NCBI GenBank assembly: GCA_963749825.1
Contig: CAVVOI010000009.1
Location: forward strand, 372,001-436,000
DNA: 64,000 bases
Source of the DNA: UBA11865 sp963749825
GTDB lineage: Bacteria > Chloroflexota > Anaerolineae > Promineifilales > Promineifilaceae
Reading direction: 5' to 3'
Shown here in pieces: positions 53,214 through 62,443 of this stretch (the first letter of the stretch is position 1; the number at the start of each line of letters is the position of its first letter). Under the pieces are notes generated by a model. The model ran no database searches, was not told where the DNA came from, and saw only the letters and a program-made list of their open reading frames with translations. Both the position numbers and the translations under genes were made by a program.

Positions 53214-53816
53214 ATGGGTGAAGGACAATACCAGGCGATCTTATTCGATCTGGGCGGCGTATTGGTCGAATTAGGTGGCATGTCGACCATGCAATCATGG
53301 ACCAACTGGGACCTCGAGGAGCTTTGGAGACGCTGGTTGTCTTCTCCGACAGTGAGGCGATTCGAATCCGGAAAAATCCCGGCCGAACAATTTGGAAGAG
53401 ATTTGGTTCAGGAGTTTTCGCTGCCGGTTGAGGCCGATTACTTTTTAGAACAATTTAGCCAATGGCCCAAGGGGCCTTTTCCCGGAGTGGACGATCTTTT
53501 TGATAAAGTGCCGGAAGGGTATCAAATCGGCTGCTTATCGAATACGAATGCTCTTCATTGGGATAGCATGAGTAAAAAAATGGCTTTCTTCCAACGATTT
53601 GACACCTGTTTTCCTTCACATCTGACGGGATTTCTTAAGCCTGATGAAGCGGTATATGAGCACGTAGTTTCCCGCTTAGGGCTGGCACCGGAGAGCATTT
53701 TGTTCATCGACGATAACCAGATCAACGTCGACGGCGCCAGGAAAGTTGGTTTAGCCGCTTATACGGCCCATGGCGTTGAGGGAGCCATGTCCCTGCTTAA
53801 CCAATTGGGGATATAA
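53214..53816 (+). CDS. HAD-superfamily phosphatase (YihX-like)
   Basis: A 200-residue HAD hydrolase. Motif I is FDLGGVLV with the nucleophile Asp but Gly in place of the second Asp, as in YihX and the epoxide-hydrolase N-terminal group. Motif II is CLSNTNALHW, motif III includes GFLKPDEAVYEHV, and motif IV is ILFIDDNQINVDGAR. The small helical cap lies at about 15-90. GGAGCG stands before the ATG. It probably removes phosphate from a sugar phosphate; the substrate is unknown. Confidence 0.87.
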   Translation: MGEGQYQAILFDLGGVLVELGGMSTMQSWTNWDLEELWRRWLSSPTVRRFESGKIPAEQFGRDLVQEFSLPVEADYFLEQFSQWPKGPFPGVDDLFDKVPEGYQIGCLSNTNALHWDSMSKKMAFFQRFDTCFPSHLTGFLKPDEAVYEHVVSRLGLAPESILFIDDNQINVDGARKVGLAAYTAHGVEGAMSLLNQLGI

Positions 53817-53910
53817 GGGTCAAACCGTGAATACGAGCGTTGACCGTCGAAGCTAGTCATGCCGCCTGAGTGTGTCATAAAAAAATCGAAGAAGGGGGAT
53901 TCTGACAAAC

Positions 53911-56727
53911 TTAACCATTTTGGCGGATGTAGTTTCGCGCATCTTCCTGGCAATCTGGACAGTCAAACTCGGGCACTAATTCTAGATAACGCTCGAAATT
54001 GACCGCGGCCGCGTCTGTATCGCCTACATCATCTCGCAGCCAGGCTTCTTCAAAGAAGCACCAGTAAAAGGTGGGATCCACCTCGTGGCATCTCTCCAGG
54101 TCGACGAAAGCGGGATCGTGCTCGCCAAGGTCCCAGCCGTAAAGCAGTGCGCGGGCTAATAAGGCATCGGCATTGAACGGGTCTATTTCAATGGCTCGGT
54201 TGAATTCGGTTAATGCCCCTTCGGCATCTTGCCCCATATCACGAAGGGTGTAGCCGCGTTCTATATGGGCCCGGCTATCCTCCGGGTCCAGGGCGATCGC
54301 CCGTTCGTGGTTGGCCATTGCAGCTTCGAGATCGCCCATATCTCGATATAAGATAGCCAGGCTGTTGAAGCGCGCGGGGTTCTCGGGATCCATTTCGGCC
54401 GCGCGTTCAAAATCTGCCAGGGCGGCGCCCATATCGCCGATGGCATATTGGTAGGTGTGACCTCTTTCAGAATAGATGTCGGCAAAATCTGGGGCGGTGG
54501 CGGCTGCTTGTTCGTAGACGCGTAGGGCTGCATCATTGTCGCCCACAAAGTCTCGATAAGTAATGGCCAAATTCAATTGATTCCATATATCTTCAGGATC
54601 TCGGGCGATGGCTTCTTCATGGTTGGCTAAGGCTTCGTCTATTCTGCCCATCTCTCGAAGGATGGAGGCTCGATCGTTGTAGCGCCAACCTGACTCTGGA
54701 TCCAATTCGATGGCCTGGTCGTTTTGCTCTAATGCCTTTTCAAAATCTCCTAAATACCAGGCATAAATACCTGCCAATTGGTCATGATGCCAGGCCTCGT
54801 CAGGGTTTAAATGAACGGCTCGAGTTATGTCTCGGAAGGCAGCATCGACATCGCCAAAATGGAGATATATATCAGCTCGACTCCCTAAAAATCCACTTTC
54901 ATCAGGTGCAAGCTGGACGGCCGCTTCGAACTCGGCCAGAGCCCCCTCGAAATCGTTTTTAGCCAGAAGAGCACGCCCTAAATCAGAGTGGTAGTAGGGA
55001 TTGCCTCGATTTCTGCGGATGGCAAGCTGTAGATCTTCAATCGCTGCATTATAGTTCCCCATATCAAGCTGCAAGGCTCCTCTGCGAGCAATGTTATCTG
55101 CGTCTGCTGGGCTTAACTCTATCGCTCGGTTAATGTTATTTAAGGCCGCATCGAAGTCGCCTATCAGCGAATAGAGCCAAGCTCTTTCGTGAAAGTACCA
55201 GCTTTCCTCTGGGACCAATTCAATAGCCTGGTTGATGGCCTCCAGTGCCTCATCATAGGCTTCACCATCCACCTTTCGATAGAAAATCTGCATTTGAACT
55301 TCGGCTCGATTATGGGCATTGATCGTTGCGGTAGCCTTGGGCGTTTTCGTCGCTTCTTGGGCCTGACCGCCGGCCGAGACTACTTCCACTGTGGGCGTTT
55401 CGCCTTCCTCGACTACCTCTGTTCCCTGGTCTCGGGAGCTTAAAAAGAAACCACCGGCGATGACGGCCGCGATCAACAGGATAAGGATAAACCCGCCAGC
55501 AATCCTCACGATGAGCCATTTTTTTCCTCCTGATTGGCCGCCTGTTTCCGCCGATGCTCCTGCCTCAGTCGCGCTAGCGGCAAAGGCCGGTGCCGCGACT
55601 TCCGTTTCGAAATAAGCTTCTTCGTGTCCGGCAACAACCTCGTCTCCAGTAACAAAGTCTGGCGCTACGACCTCAGTGTCGGGGTAGGCTTCTTCTTGCC
55701 CGGCATCCTTCCCGGTCGCCGGTTCAACAGGGAAGGCCGGGGTTATTATTTCCGTATCTGGATATTCCTCATCATGGGACGGCAACGCGATTTCTGTTGT
55801 AGCCTGCCCTTCACTAGCTTCCGTAACTTCAGTTTCTTCAGCGGTTGCCAAAGCGCCCATAACCGTAGCTGCGACAATCGTCCCTTCTTGTGCCGCCAGC
55901 GAATCAGCAACCTCCTCCCTGGACAAAGATTCCAAAGTCGCAGTGAGTTCACTTGCTGTTGTGTAGCGGTCAGTTGGTTCCTTGGCCAGGCTGCGATTAA
56001 TGAGCTCGTCTACACCTTCTGGCAGATCCGGATTGACTTCGCGAATGGCCGGTACCGGGTCGATAATATGCTTCATCATGACCTTGGTGGGCGTTGTGTC
56101 TTCGAATGGCCGCCGGCCGGTCAACATTTCAAAGCAGATAATACCCAGGGCGTAAATATCGCTCCGCCCGTCGATCTCTTTGTCGCCGTGAATCTGTTCG
56201 GGGCTCATATAAGCGGGTGTTCCAACGACTGAATCACCAGTCAAGGTGATGGCGCTTTCAGTCAGGCGGGCAATTCCGAAATCGGCCAGGAAGGCGTCCC
56301 CGTAATCGTCGAACATGATATTGCTTGGCTTAAGATCCCGATGAATGATGCCCTTATTATGAGCACGTTCTAATGCCGAACCAATGCGTCGCAATATTTT
56401 GACGGTAGGGTTGATGCCCATAGGACCATGCATAAGCCGGTCGGTCAACGTGCCCCCAGTCATTAAACGCATAACCAGATACGGCCGGTTTTCATCCTCG
56501 CCGAAATCGTAGACAGGAACGATTGCTGGGTGTTCAAGGCTGGCGATGGTCTGCGCCTCGCGTTCAAAGCGTGCTCTTAAGGTTGGATCCTCTAGCAAGT
56601 CGCGAGTCATCACTTTGATGGCAATATCACGCTTAAAACGGGGATCAAATGCGCGATAAACCCTGGCCATTCCCCCGTGACCGATCTCTTCGATAATCTG
56701 ATATCGACCAATATTGGATCCGATCAT
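53911..56727 (-). CDS. Transmembrane Ser/Thr kinase with external TPR array
   Basis: A 938-residue receptor-like kinase. The kinase domain (about 8-270) is complete: GHGGMARV (16-23), K38, HRDLKPSN (129-136), DFG (149-151), GTPAYMSPEQ (169-178). A juxtamembrane region (280-400) is acidic and carries three copies of a Y-x-x-TE motif ending in AF or DF (about 322-332, 348-358, 372-382). A membrane helix (404-429) leads to an outside Thr-rich stretch and about 13 TPR units (475-930, e.g. NPDEAWHHDQLAGIY). The TPRs would bind an extracellular or cell-surface partner. It is divergent from the HtrA-like lipoprotein gene. Confidence 0.92.
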   Translation of the reverse strand: MIGSNIGRYQIIEEIGHGGMARVYRAFDPRFKRDIAIKVMTRDLLEDPTLRARFEREAQTIASLEHPAIVPVYDFGEDENRPYLVMRLMTGGTLTDRLMHGPMGINPTVKILRRIGSALERAHNKGIIHRDLKPSNIMFDDYGDAFLADFGIARLTESAITLTGDSVVGTPAYMSPEQIHGDKEIDGRSDIYALGIICFEMLTGRRPFEDTTPTKVMMKHIIDPVPAIREVNPDLPEGVDELINRSLAKEPTDRYTTASELTATLESLSREEVADSLAAQEGTIVAATVMGALATAEETEVTEASEGQATTEIALPSHDEEYPDTEIITPAFPVEPATGKDAGQEEAYPDTEVVAPDFVTGDEVVAGHEEAYFETEVAAPAFAASATEAGASAETGGQSGGKKWLIVRIAGGFILILLIAAVIAGGFFLSSRDQGTEVVEEGETPTVEVVSAGGQAQEATKTPKATATINAHNRAEVQMQIFYRKVDGEAYDEALEAINQAIELVPEESWYFHERAWLYSLIGDFDAALNNINRAIELSPADADNIARRGALQLDMGNYNAAIEDLQLAIRRNRGNPYYHSDLGRALLAKNDFEGALAEFEAAVQLAPDESGFLGSRADIYLHFGDVDAAFRDITRAVHLNPDEAWHHDQLAGIYAWYLGDFEKALEQNDQAIELDPESGWRYNDRASILREMGRIDEALANHEEAIARDPEDIWNQLNLAITYRDFVGDNDAALRVYEQAAATAPDFADIYSERGHTYQYAIGDMGAALADFERAAEMDPENPARFNSLAILYRDMGDLEAAMANHERAIALDPEDSRAHIERGYTLRDMGQDAEGALTEFNRAIEIDPFNADALLARALLYGWDLGEHDPAFVDLERCHEVDPTFYWCFFEEAWLRDDVGDTDAAAVNFERYLELVPEFDCPDCQEDARNYIRQNG

Positions 56728-57101
56728 GTAAACGCTCCTGGTGGAAGCAAAGCCATCATCTCATGAATTACTATCGATAAACATTATAGAAAGACGCGTG
56801 AACTAACACAACTAATTACCGTCTTTCGTAGCCCTAATTGCCTACCCCCACCGGACTCATGGGGTACGTACCATGTCCTTTGTGGGGAGAAGTCTAGTAT
56901 TGTAACCGGATCCAGGCCGGTGAAAATTGGCCATCTCAAAGGATCGAAGTAATAGAGCCCTGGTGCTATTGCATCGCCATGATAAAAGGGTCACAATCTG
57001 AAAGATTTTTCATGTCCAGATTACATTCTGGTTGAGGTTTGAAATGTCCAATGTCTCGTCGAGGAGTAAATTGCCTCACTGCGCCAATCTTGGAGGTTAA
57101 C
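56728..57101. other. Divergent promoter region
   Basis: This gap separates the leftward kinase gene from the rightward HtrA-like gene. It holds the leftward promoter candidate at 56783-56811 and a perfect 10-bp palindrome GGTACGTACC at 56863-56872 near its centre. No gene was seen. Confidence 0.45.
56783..56811 (-). promoter_or_regulatory. Candidate promoter of the TPR receptor kinase
   Basis: On the minus strand TTGTGT (56806-56811) and TATAAT (56783-56788) stand 17 bases apart, about 55 bases before the kinase start. The -10 is consensus; the -35 keeps only TTG. Confidence 0.5.
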
Positions 57102-58754
57102 ATGATCAGGCGATCCGTTTCTTGGCCCGTAATGATGATATTTGTGCTGTTAATTTTGGGTCTAGCTTGTAACTTTGGAGGGGGAGAAGAGCCAGTAGAA
57201 GAGCCGATTGAGGAGCCAACTGAAGATCCGGCTTCGGCCGATGCCGAGCCCACGGAAGCTCCAGTCGTTGAGGAGTTGCCGACCGATACGCCGGTACCGG
57301 TCCAATCCAATGCTGTCTCTTCGCTCGAAGACCTTGAGAGCGCAGTCATCCAGATTGTGGCCGAGGGAAGTTTCGTCGATCCAGAATTTGGTCAACAATT
57401 GAATACAGCCGGTTCTGGTTCAGGTTTCATCATTGATGAAGAAGGACATGCCGTAACTAACAATCATGTTGTGACCGGTGCGGCCCTGCTAAAAGTCTAT
57501 GTTGCCGGCGAAAGTGAACCCGTTAATGCTCGGGTATTGGCGGTTTCTGAATGTTCTGACCTGGCGGTGATTGATCTCGAGGGAGGCGACTACCCTTACC
57601 TGGAATGGTTTGTAGATCCGATTTCGACAGGCCTGGAAGTGTATGCCGCAGGATTTCCCCTGGGCGATCCACAATTTACCTTGACCCGCGGAATCGTGGC
57701 CAAGGAAGCAGGGGATGGCGAAACATGGTGGGCCTCTATCGACAAAGTTCTCATGCACGATGCAGTCATCAATCCTGGTAACTCTGGTGGGCCATTGGTG
57801 ACCAGCGACGGAAAAATCGTTGGCGTAAACTACGGCGTTTATAACGATAACCAATACATGGCCATAGCTCGTGATGAGGCCTTGGAGATTCTAGAGCAAT
57901 TAAAAGCGGAGAAGGATGTCACATCGATTGGCGTCAACGGTAGCGCTGTATTTGATGAATCAGGCATCACCGGGATTTGGGTGGCGTCGGTTGATTCTGG
58001 TTCGCCGGCCGATCGCGCTGGCGTTCGCGAGGGCGACATAATCACGAAGATCGAGGGCCTTGTCCTGGCCACTGACGGCACCATGGCAGATTATTGTGAT
58101 ATTTTACGAAGCCACTCGGCCGATGATGTGCTGAGTCTGGAAGTGCTGCGCTACGATAGTTCAGAAATTCTGGAGGGCCAGTTAAATGGCCAGTCGCTCG
58201 CAGTCGCCGAATCTTTTGCGGCCGAGGTTGAAGAGCAAATTGGCGGTGACTTTGACCAGTCGGGTGTTGCCTATGAAGGATATGTCGAAATCCGGGATGA
58301 TACTGGCGCCTTGGTAATGGAAGTGCCTTCCGAATGGGCGATGGATCTAGCCACGGAACCGCTCCTGGACGACAACGGTGAGTATCTGTCATCCGTGATT
58401 GAGGCAGCTAGCAATTTAGATGATTTCTGGTCTACCTTTGACACACCCGGCGTCGCTTTCTATGCTTCAGATGTCCTTGTGGAGTCGTACGATGCACCCT
58501 CGTTGTTAGACGAGTTGGCCGGTAGTTATGAAGCCTGCACTTTTGACGGTCGCTATCCCTATGATGACGGCGTTTATGTTGGCCAATATGACCTATATGT
58601 CGATTGTTCAGACGTCAATAGTGTGATCATCGAATTGGCGGCCGTTCCCGCAGATGGCAGTTACATCACTTATCTCGTCATCCAGGCGGTTAGCGACGCC
58701 GATCTGGATGCCATGGACCACATTTTGGATACTTTTTATGTGATAACTGAATAG
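57102..58754 (+). CDS. HtrA/DegP-like lipoprotein protease with PDZ domain
   Basis: A 550-residue protein. The ATG at 57102 follows GGAGG and begins a lipoprotein signal with lipobox LGLAC (C23); an earlier ATG at 57039 would spoil this. A Glu/Pro linker (28-68) precedes a trypsin-like domain with H122 (TNNHVV), D153 (SDLAVIDL) and S228 (NPGNSGGPL). A PDZ domain covers about 272-360 (GSPADRAGVREGDII). The last 180 residues form an added domain with two cysteines (YEACTF, YVDCSD) and no family I know. It should degrade or refold damaged proteins on the outer face of the membrane. Confidence 0.9.
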   Translation: MIRRSVSWPVMMIFVLLILGLACNFGGGEEPVEEPIEEPTEDPASADAEPTEAPVVEELPTDTPVPVQSNAVSSLEDLESAVIQIVAEGSFVDPEFGQQLNTAGSGSGFIIDEEGHAVTNNHVVTGAALLKVYVAGESEPVNARVLAVSECSDLAVIDLEGGDYPYLEWFVDPISTGLEVYAAGFPLGDPQFTLTRGIVAKEAGDGETWWASIDKVLMHDAVINPGNSGGPLVTSDGKIVGVNYGVYNDNQYMAIARDEALEILEQLKAEKDVTSIGVNGSAVFDESGITGIWVASVDSGSPADRAGVREGDIITKIEGLVLATDGTMADYCDILRSHSADDVLSLEVLRYDSSEILEGQLNGQSLAVAESFAAEVEEQIGGDFDQSGVAYEGYVEIRDDTGALVMEVPSEWAMDLATEPLLDDNGEYLSSVIEAASNLDDFWSTFDTPGVAFYASDVLVESYDAPSLLDELAGSYEACTFDGRYPYDDGVYVGQYDLYVDCSDVNSVIIELAAVPADGSYITYLVIQAVSDADLDAMDHILDTFYVITE

Positions 58755-58785
58755 CCTATCGGATCAGCCACTTGGATAATGTGAT

Positions 58786-58823
58786 ACTCCCCAGTTGCAC
58801 GATGCGACTGGGGAGTTTTTATT
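58786..58823 (+). terminator. Rho-independent terminator after the HtrA-like gene
   Basis: ACTCCCCAGT (58786-58795) pairs with ACTGGGGAGT (58807-58816); inner GCA/TGC pairs extend the stem. TTTTTATT follows. Confidence 0.92.
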
Positions 58824-58993
58824 ATAGGCTATTATTGGATAATTGGATTCTTGAAGTCAGCCGAAGTAATTGTCTTGAACCAATCTGCCATCCTTTAGGA
58901 AAAAAGTTTTGCCTTTCTCATCATATGACCGAAATCAGGAACTCTTCTCCACCTGACCGGATTGATGAAAGCTACCCAATAAGTGAGGTAAAG

Positions 58994-59896
58994 ATGCGAT
59001 ACACCGTCGAAGTCGACAGTCTTTCAAAATCTTTTGGCGCTGTCCAGGCTGTTGCCAATGTTTCATTCGCTGTCCAACCGGGCGAAATATTTGGTCTGCT
59101 AGGACCGAACGGCGCAGGCAAAACAACCACTATTCGATTGATTCTGGATATATTTCGGCCGGATAAAGGCACTGTTTCGATTCTTGGCGGGCCGATGAAT
59201 GAATCAAAAAAAGACCGGATAGGCTATATGCCGGAAGAAAGGGGCTTGTATCAGGATTTGCCTTTAGATCGCAGCCTAATCTATTTCGGAACATTGAAAG
59301 GAATGTCCGCCTCAGAAGCTCGCCGGCGTTCGGAGATATACCTGAAGCGATTTGACCTGGCCCAGCATAAACGAAAGAAGGTGAAGGAGTTGAGCCGGGG
59401 CATGCAGCAGAAAGCACAGATCATCAACACGGTATTGCACCAGCCGGAACTGCTCATCGTCGATGAACCCTTCAGTGGGTTAGATCCGGTCAACACCAAG
59501 CTAGTAAAGGAATTGATGACGGAGCTTCGTGAACAAGGCGTCACCATAATTATGTCAACTCACATGATGCATCAGGTGGAAGAGCTTTGCGATCGCATCG
59601 TCTTGATTGACGAGGGAAGGAACGTCTTATATGGCGATCTGGATCAAATTCGCCGGGCATATTCAGGACATGAGGTTTTGGTACGAATAGATGGACATAT
59701 GCCTAATCTCATTGGGGTCCAAGAGACAACAACCCAAAATGGTTCTACGCACTTGACATTGGCTGATGAAGTGACCCCTCAGGATGTCTTAATTCAATTG
59801 GTGAAAAACCAGGCCGTCATCGAGCAGTTTGAAATCGCTACACCAGGATTGGATGAGATCTTCATAAGGGCAGTTAGCGAGAAAGACATTGGCTAA
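58994..59896 (+). CDS. ABC-2 exporter ATPase (NatA-like)
   Basis: A 300-residue ATPase. ATG 58994 (MRYTVEVDSLSKSFG) has GAGG upstream and starts just before the conserved fold; longer in-frame starts overlap the preceding terminator region. Walker A is GPNGAGKTT, signature LSRGMQQKAQI, Walker B LLIVDEPFSGLDP and H-loop STHMM. After residue 220 there is the small C-terminal domain common in NatA-type ATPases (DUF4162-like). RGMQQK in the signature is characteristic of this group. It energises the two permeases that follow, with gaps of 12 and 28 bases. Confidence 0.9.
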   Translation: MRYTVEVDSLSKSFGAVQAVANVSFAVQPGEIFGLLGPNGAGKTTTIRLILDIFRPDKGTVSILGGPMNESKKDRIGYMPEERGLYQDLPLDRSLIYFGTLKGMSASEARRRSEIYLKRFDLAQHKRKKVKELSRGMQQKAQIINTVLHQPELLIVDEPFSGLDPVNTKLVKELMTELREQGVTIIMSTHMMHQVEELCDRIVLIDEGRNVLYGDLDQIRRAYSGHEVLVRIDGHMPNLIGVQETTTQNGSTHLTLADEVTPQDVLIQLVKNQAVIEQFEIATPGLDEIFIRAVSEKDIG

Positions 59897-59908
59897 TTGG
59901 AGTAAAAG

Positions 59909-61129
59909 ATGAAGAAGGTATTTCTGATAGCCAGGCATCATTTTAGTCAAGAGGTATCAAAAAGAAGCTTCCTGATCATTCTTTTTAGCTTGCCGCTGTT
60001 CTTGGTGGTCATGATTGGGTTCGGTTACCTCGCGGCTCAATTGGAAGATGATAGCGTCACTTTGGGCTATGTAGACGAAGCTGGATTTTTGAATGAGCTG
60101 AAAACGGCGGATAACGACGATGAAGTGACCTTGATTTCGTTTGATGCCCGGGATTTTGCGGTCGAATCCGTTAACTCTGGCCAGGTTGATGCCGCTTATA
60201 TTTTGCCTACTGATTTCAGCGCAACATCAGAGGCTGAATTGATTTTCGTCAAAAGACCACCTGGAAAAGCCATGCGTTACTTTGAAGATAATATCAGGCT
60301 CAATCTTCTGGCTGGTCAGCCCCAACAGACGATTGAACGAATGTTATCTGGTTCAAATGTTACAGTTGTCGCCACCGAGTTGAACCGGGTATATACCGGC
60401 GGTGCACCAACTGCCGGTCAGGCCGTACCCATTTTAGTCGCGGTTATGTTTGCTTTCCTGGTATTGACCACGGCCGGTTATATGACGCAGGTAATTGTGG
60501 TGGAGAAAGAGAACCGGACGATGGAGGTCGTCATCATGTCGGTTTCGCCGAATAAGTTGATGGCCGGCAAGGTGATCGGTATTTTAGGCGTTGCCGCGCT
60601 TCAGCTCATCACCTGGTTAGTTTTCTTCGTCATCGCTATATGGGTGGGCATAAATATAATTGAAATCGAGTGGTTGAGGGTTATTGATATCTCCTGGCGA
60701 GATATGCTATTGATATTGTTAGTAGCATTTCCAACATATCTTTTCATTGCGGCAATGATGACGGCCATCGGTACGTCTCTAACAAGTGGCCAGGAAGCCG
60801 AACAAGTTGGACCCCTCCTGTTCCTCATACTATTATTGCCCATCTATTTCTCTTGGCTTATCGCCAACGATCCCAATGGTCCTGTAGCTTTGACTCTTGG
60901 ATTCATTCCAGGGACATCTGTGGTTGCCTTATCCGTGCGAGGTCTTTTTCTTGAGGTTCCCTTATTGCAGTTTGCCCTGGCGGCGTTGATTGCGTCGATG
61001 GCAGCGGTCGTTGCGATCTGGTTGGCCGGCAGAGCATTACAAATGAGCATGTTGCGATATGGTCAAAATCTAAGCATCAAAGATCTTCTAGGATGGACTG
61101 GATCTCCTTCAAAAGCGAGCAAGGCATAA
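59909..61129 (+). CDS. ABC-2 permease (NatB-like), subunit 1
   Basis: A 406-residue permease with the ABC-2 layout: one helix near the start (about 22-44, FLIILFSLPLFLVVMIGFGYL), a large external domain (about 48-175), then five or six helices (about 177-385). Typical are VVEKENRTMEVVIMSVSPNKLMAGKVIG when read in parts, and the late helix with PVALTLGFIPGTS. GGAG precedes the ATG. With the next gene it forms a heterodimeric pore. NatAB exports Na+, but the family also exports drugs and other solutes, so the substrate is open. Confidence 0.87.
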   Translation: MKKVFLIARHHFSQEVSKRSFLIILFSLPLFLVVMIGFGYLAAQLEDDSVTLGYVDEAGFLNELKTADNDDEVTLISFDARDFAVESVNSGQVDAAYILPTDFSATSEAELIFVKRPPGKAMRYFEDNIRLNLLAGQPQQTIERMLSGSNVTVVATELNRVYTGGAPTAGQAVPILVAVMFAFLVLTTAGYMTQVIVVEKENRTMEVVIMSVSPNKLMAGKVIGILGVAALQLITWLVFFVIAIWVGINIIEIEWLRVIDISWRDMLLILLVAFPTYLFIAAMMTAIGTSLTSGQEAEQVGPLLFLILLLPIYFSWLIANDPNGPVALTLGFIPGTSVVALSVRGLFLEVPLLQFALAALIASMAAVVAIWLAGRALQMSMLRYGQNLSIKDLLGWTGSPSKASKA

Positions 61130-61157
61130 ATCCGGTAGCTTGTGTTTAGGTGGTGTT

Positions 61158-62396
61158 ATGAACAAGACGATCTTGATTATGGTTCATGAACTCAGAGCGA
61201 CCCTTAGAAGAAAAACCTTCTTATTTTTTGGTTTTGGTTTGCCGATTATCATGGGAATTGTCGTCTTGATCATCATGATTGTGAATCAAGACGCAGTCGA
61301 AGCATCTTTGCTGCTTGCGGCCGATGAAATTACCGTTGACCAACTAGAACAAGAGGGGCTGGTCGATGAAGGTGGATTAATCGATTATTTGCCGAGTAAT
61401 GTGCCGCAGGATTGGTTGCTGAACTATCAAGATGAAGGGGCAGCTGAAATCGCCTTAGAAGCTGGAGATATTAGCGCCTATTACGTCATACCGGCCGATT
61501 ATTTGCAATCGGGTGAGATCAAAGTAGTCAAAGCGACCCATAATCCGCTCATCGGTGTTTCGAGCATCGAAGGTATTGAATGGATCTTGATGGCCAACCT
61601 TTTGGGAGAAGAGGCAACAGCAGCACGTGTCTGGAACCCGGTAAATGTAGAATTTACTTCTTTGGCCCCGGCCGATGAGGACAGGGCCGAAGATGCCTGG
61701 ATTTCGCAAATGATGCCGAACTTGATGGCACTAATTCTATATATGGTCATTATCATGTCATCCAGCGTGCTGGTAATGGCGATGACGGATGAAAAGAAGA
61801 ATCGGGTAATTGAAGTCCTGGTATCATCAGTGTCAACCCGGCAACTGATTACTGGAAAAATCATCGCAGTTGGAATTCTTGGCCTGATGATCATGATTAT
61901 GTGGCTGGCTATTATGTGGTCCGTGGCAAAGTTCGGTGGCCAACCTCTGGCGATTCCAGAAAATTTCAGTTTACCAACCGCACTCCTTTTCTGGGCTTTT
62001 GTTTATGGGATGTTTGGTTTCGCAATTTATGGCGCTCAAATGGCCGGATTGGGGGCATTAGCTCCTGATATTAAGGATTCGAGAAGCATCTCCTTTGTCA
62101 TTATGATCCCCTTAATCGCCGTTTATATGTTTCTGATTGCGATAATAGCAAATCCAGATGGCCCAATCGCCATAGTGCTAAGTCTTTTTCCTTTAACTTC
62201 ACCGGTGGGCATGATCACTCGAATGACGGTGACGGATGTGCCGACCTGGCAAGCGGTACTGGCGGCAATCCTGCAATTGTTAGGTGCAATCGTGATTGTC
62301 CGTATCGTTGTCCGTCTATTTCATACGCAGATACTGCTATCAGGGCAACCGATCAGTGTCAAGCGTTATTTCGGAACACTCCTCGGGGGAAAGTAA
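61158..62396 (+). CDS. ABC-2 permease (NatB-like), subunit 2
   Basis: About 412 residues from ATG 61158, where TTAGGTGG can act as ribosome site (the frame extends to 61140). Architecture matches subunit 1: helix at about 18-40, external domain (about 45-175), and C-terminal helices with MAMTDEKKNRVIEVLVSSVSTRQLITGKII when read in parts. The external domains of the two subunits differ greatly while the MTD/VVEKEKNR loop is shared, so the subunits are old paralogues. Confidence 0.87.
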   Translation: MNKTILIMVHELRATLRRKTFLFFGFGLPIIMGIVVLIIMIVNQDAVEASLLLAADEITVDQLEQEGLVDEGGLIDYLPSNVPQDWLLNYQDEGAAEIALEAGDISAYYVIPADYLQSGEIKVVKATHNPLIGVSSIEGIEWILMANLLGEEATAARVWNPVNVEFTSLAPADEDRAEDAWISQMMPNLMALILYMVIIMSSSVLVMAMTDEKKNRVIEVLVSSVSTRQLITGKIIAVGILGLMIMIMWLAIMWSVAKFGGQPLAIPENFSLPTALLFWAFVYGMFGFAIYGAQMAGLGALAPDIKDSRSISFVIMIPLIAVYMFLIAIIANPDGPIAIVLSLFPLTSPVGMITRMTVTDVPTWQAVLAAILQLLGAIVIVRIVVRLFHTQILLSGQPISVKRYFGTLLGGK

Positions 62397-62443
62397 ACAA
62401 CTCTTAGCAGCTGACCGTTGACTGAATATGAGGAATCAAAACG

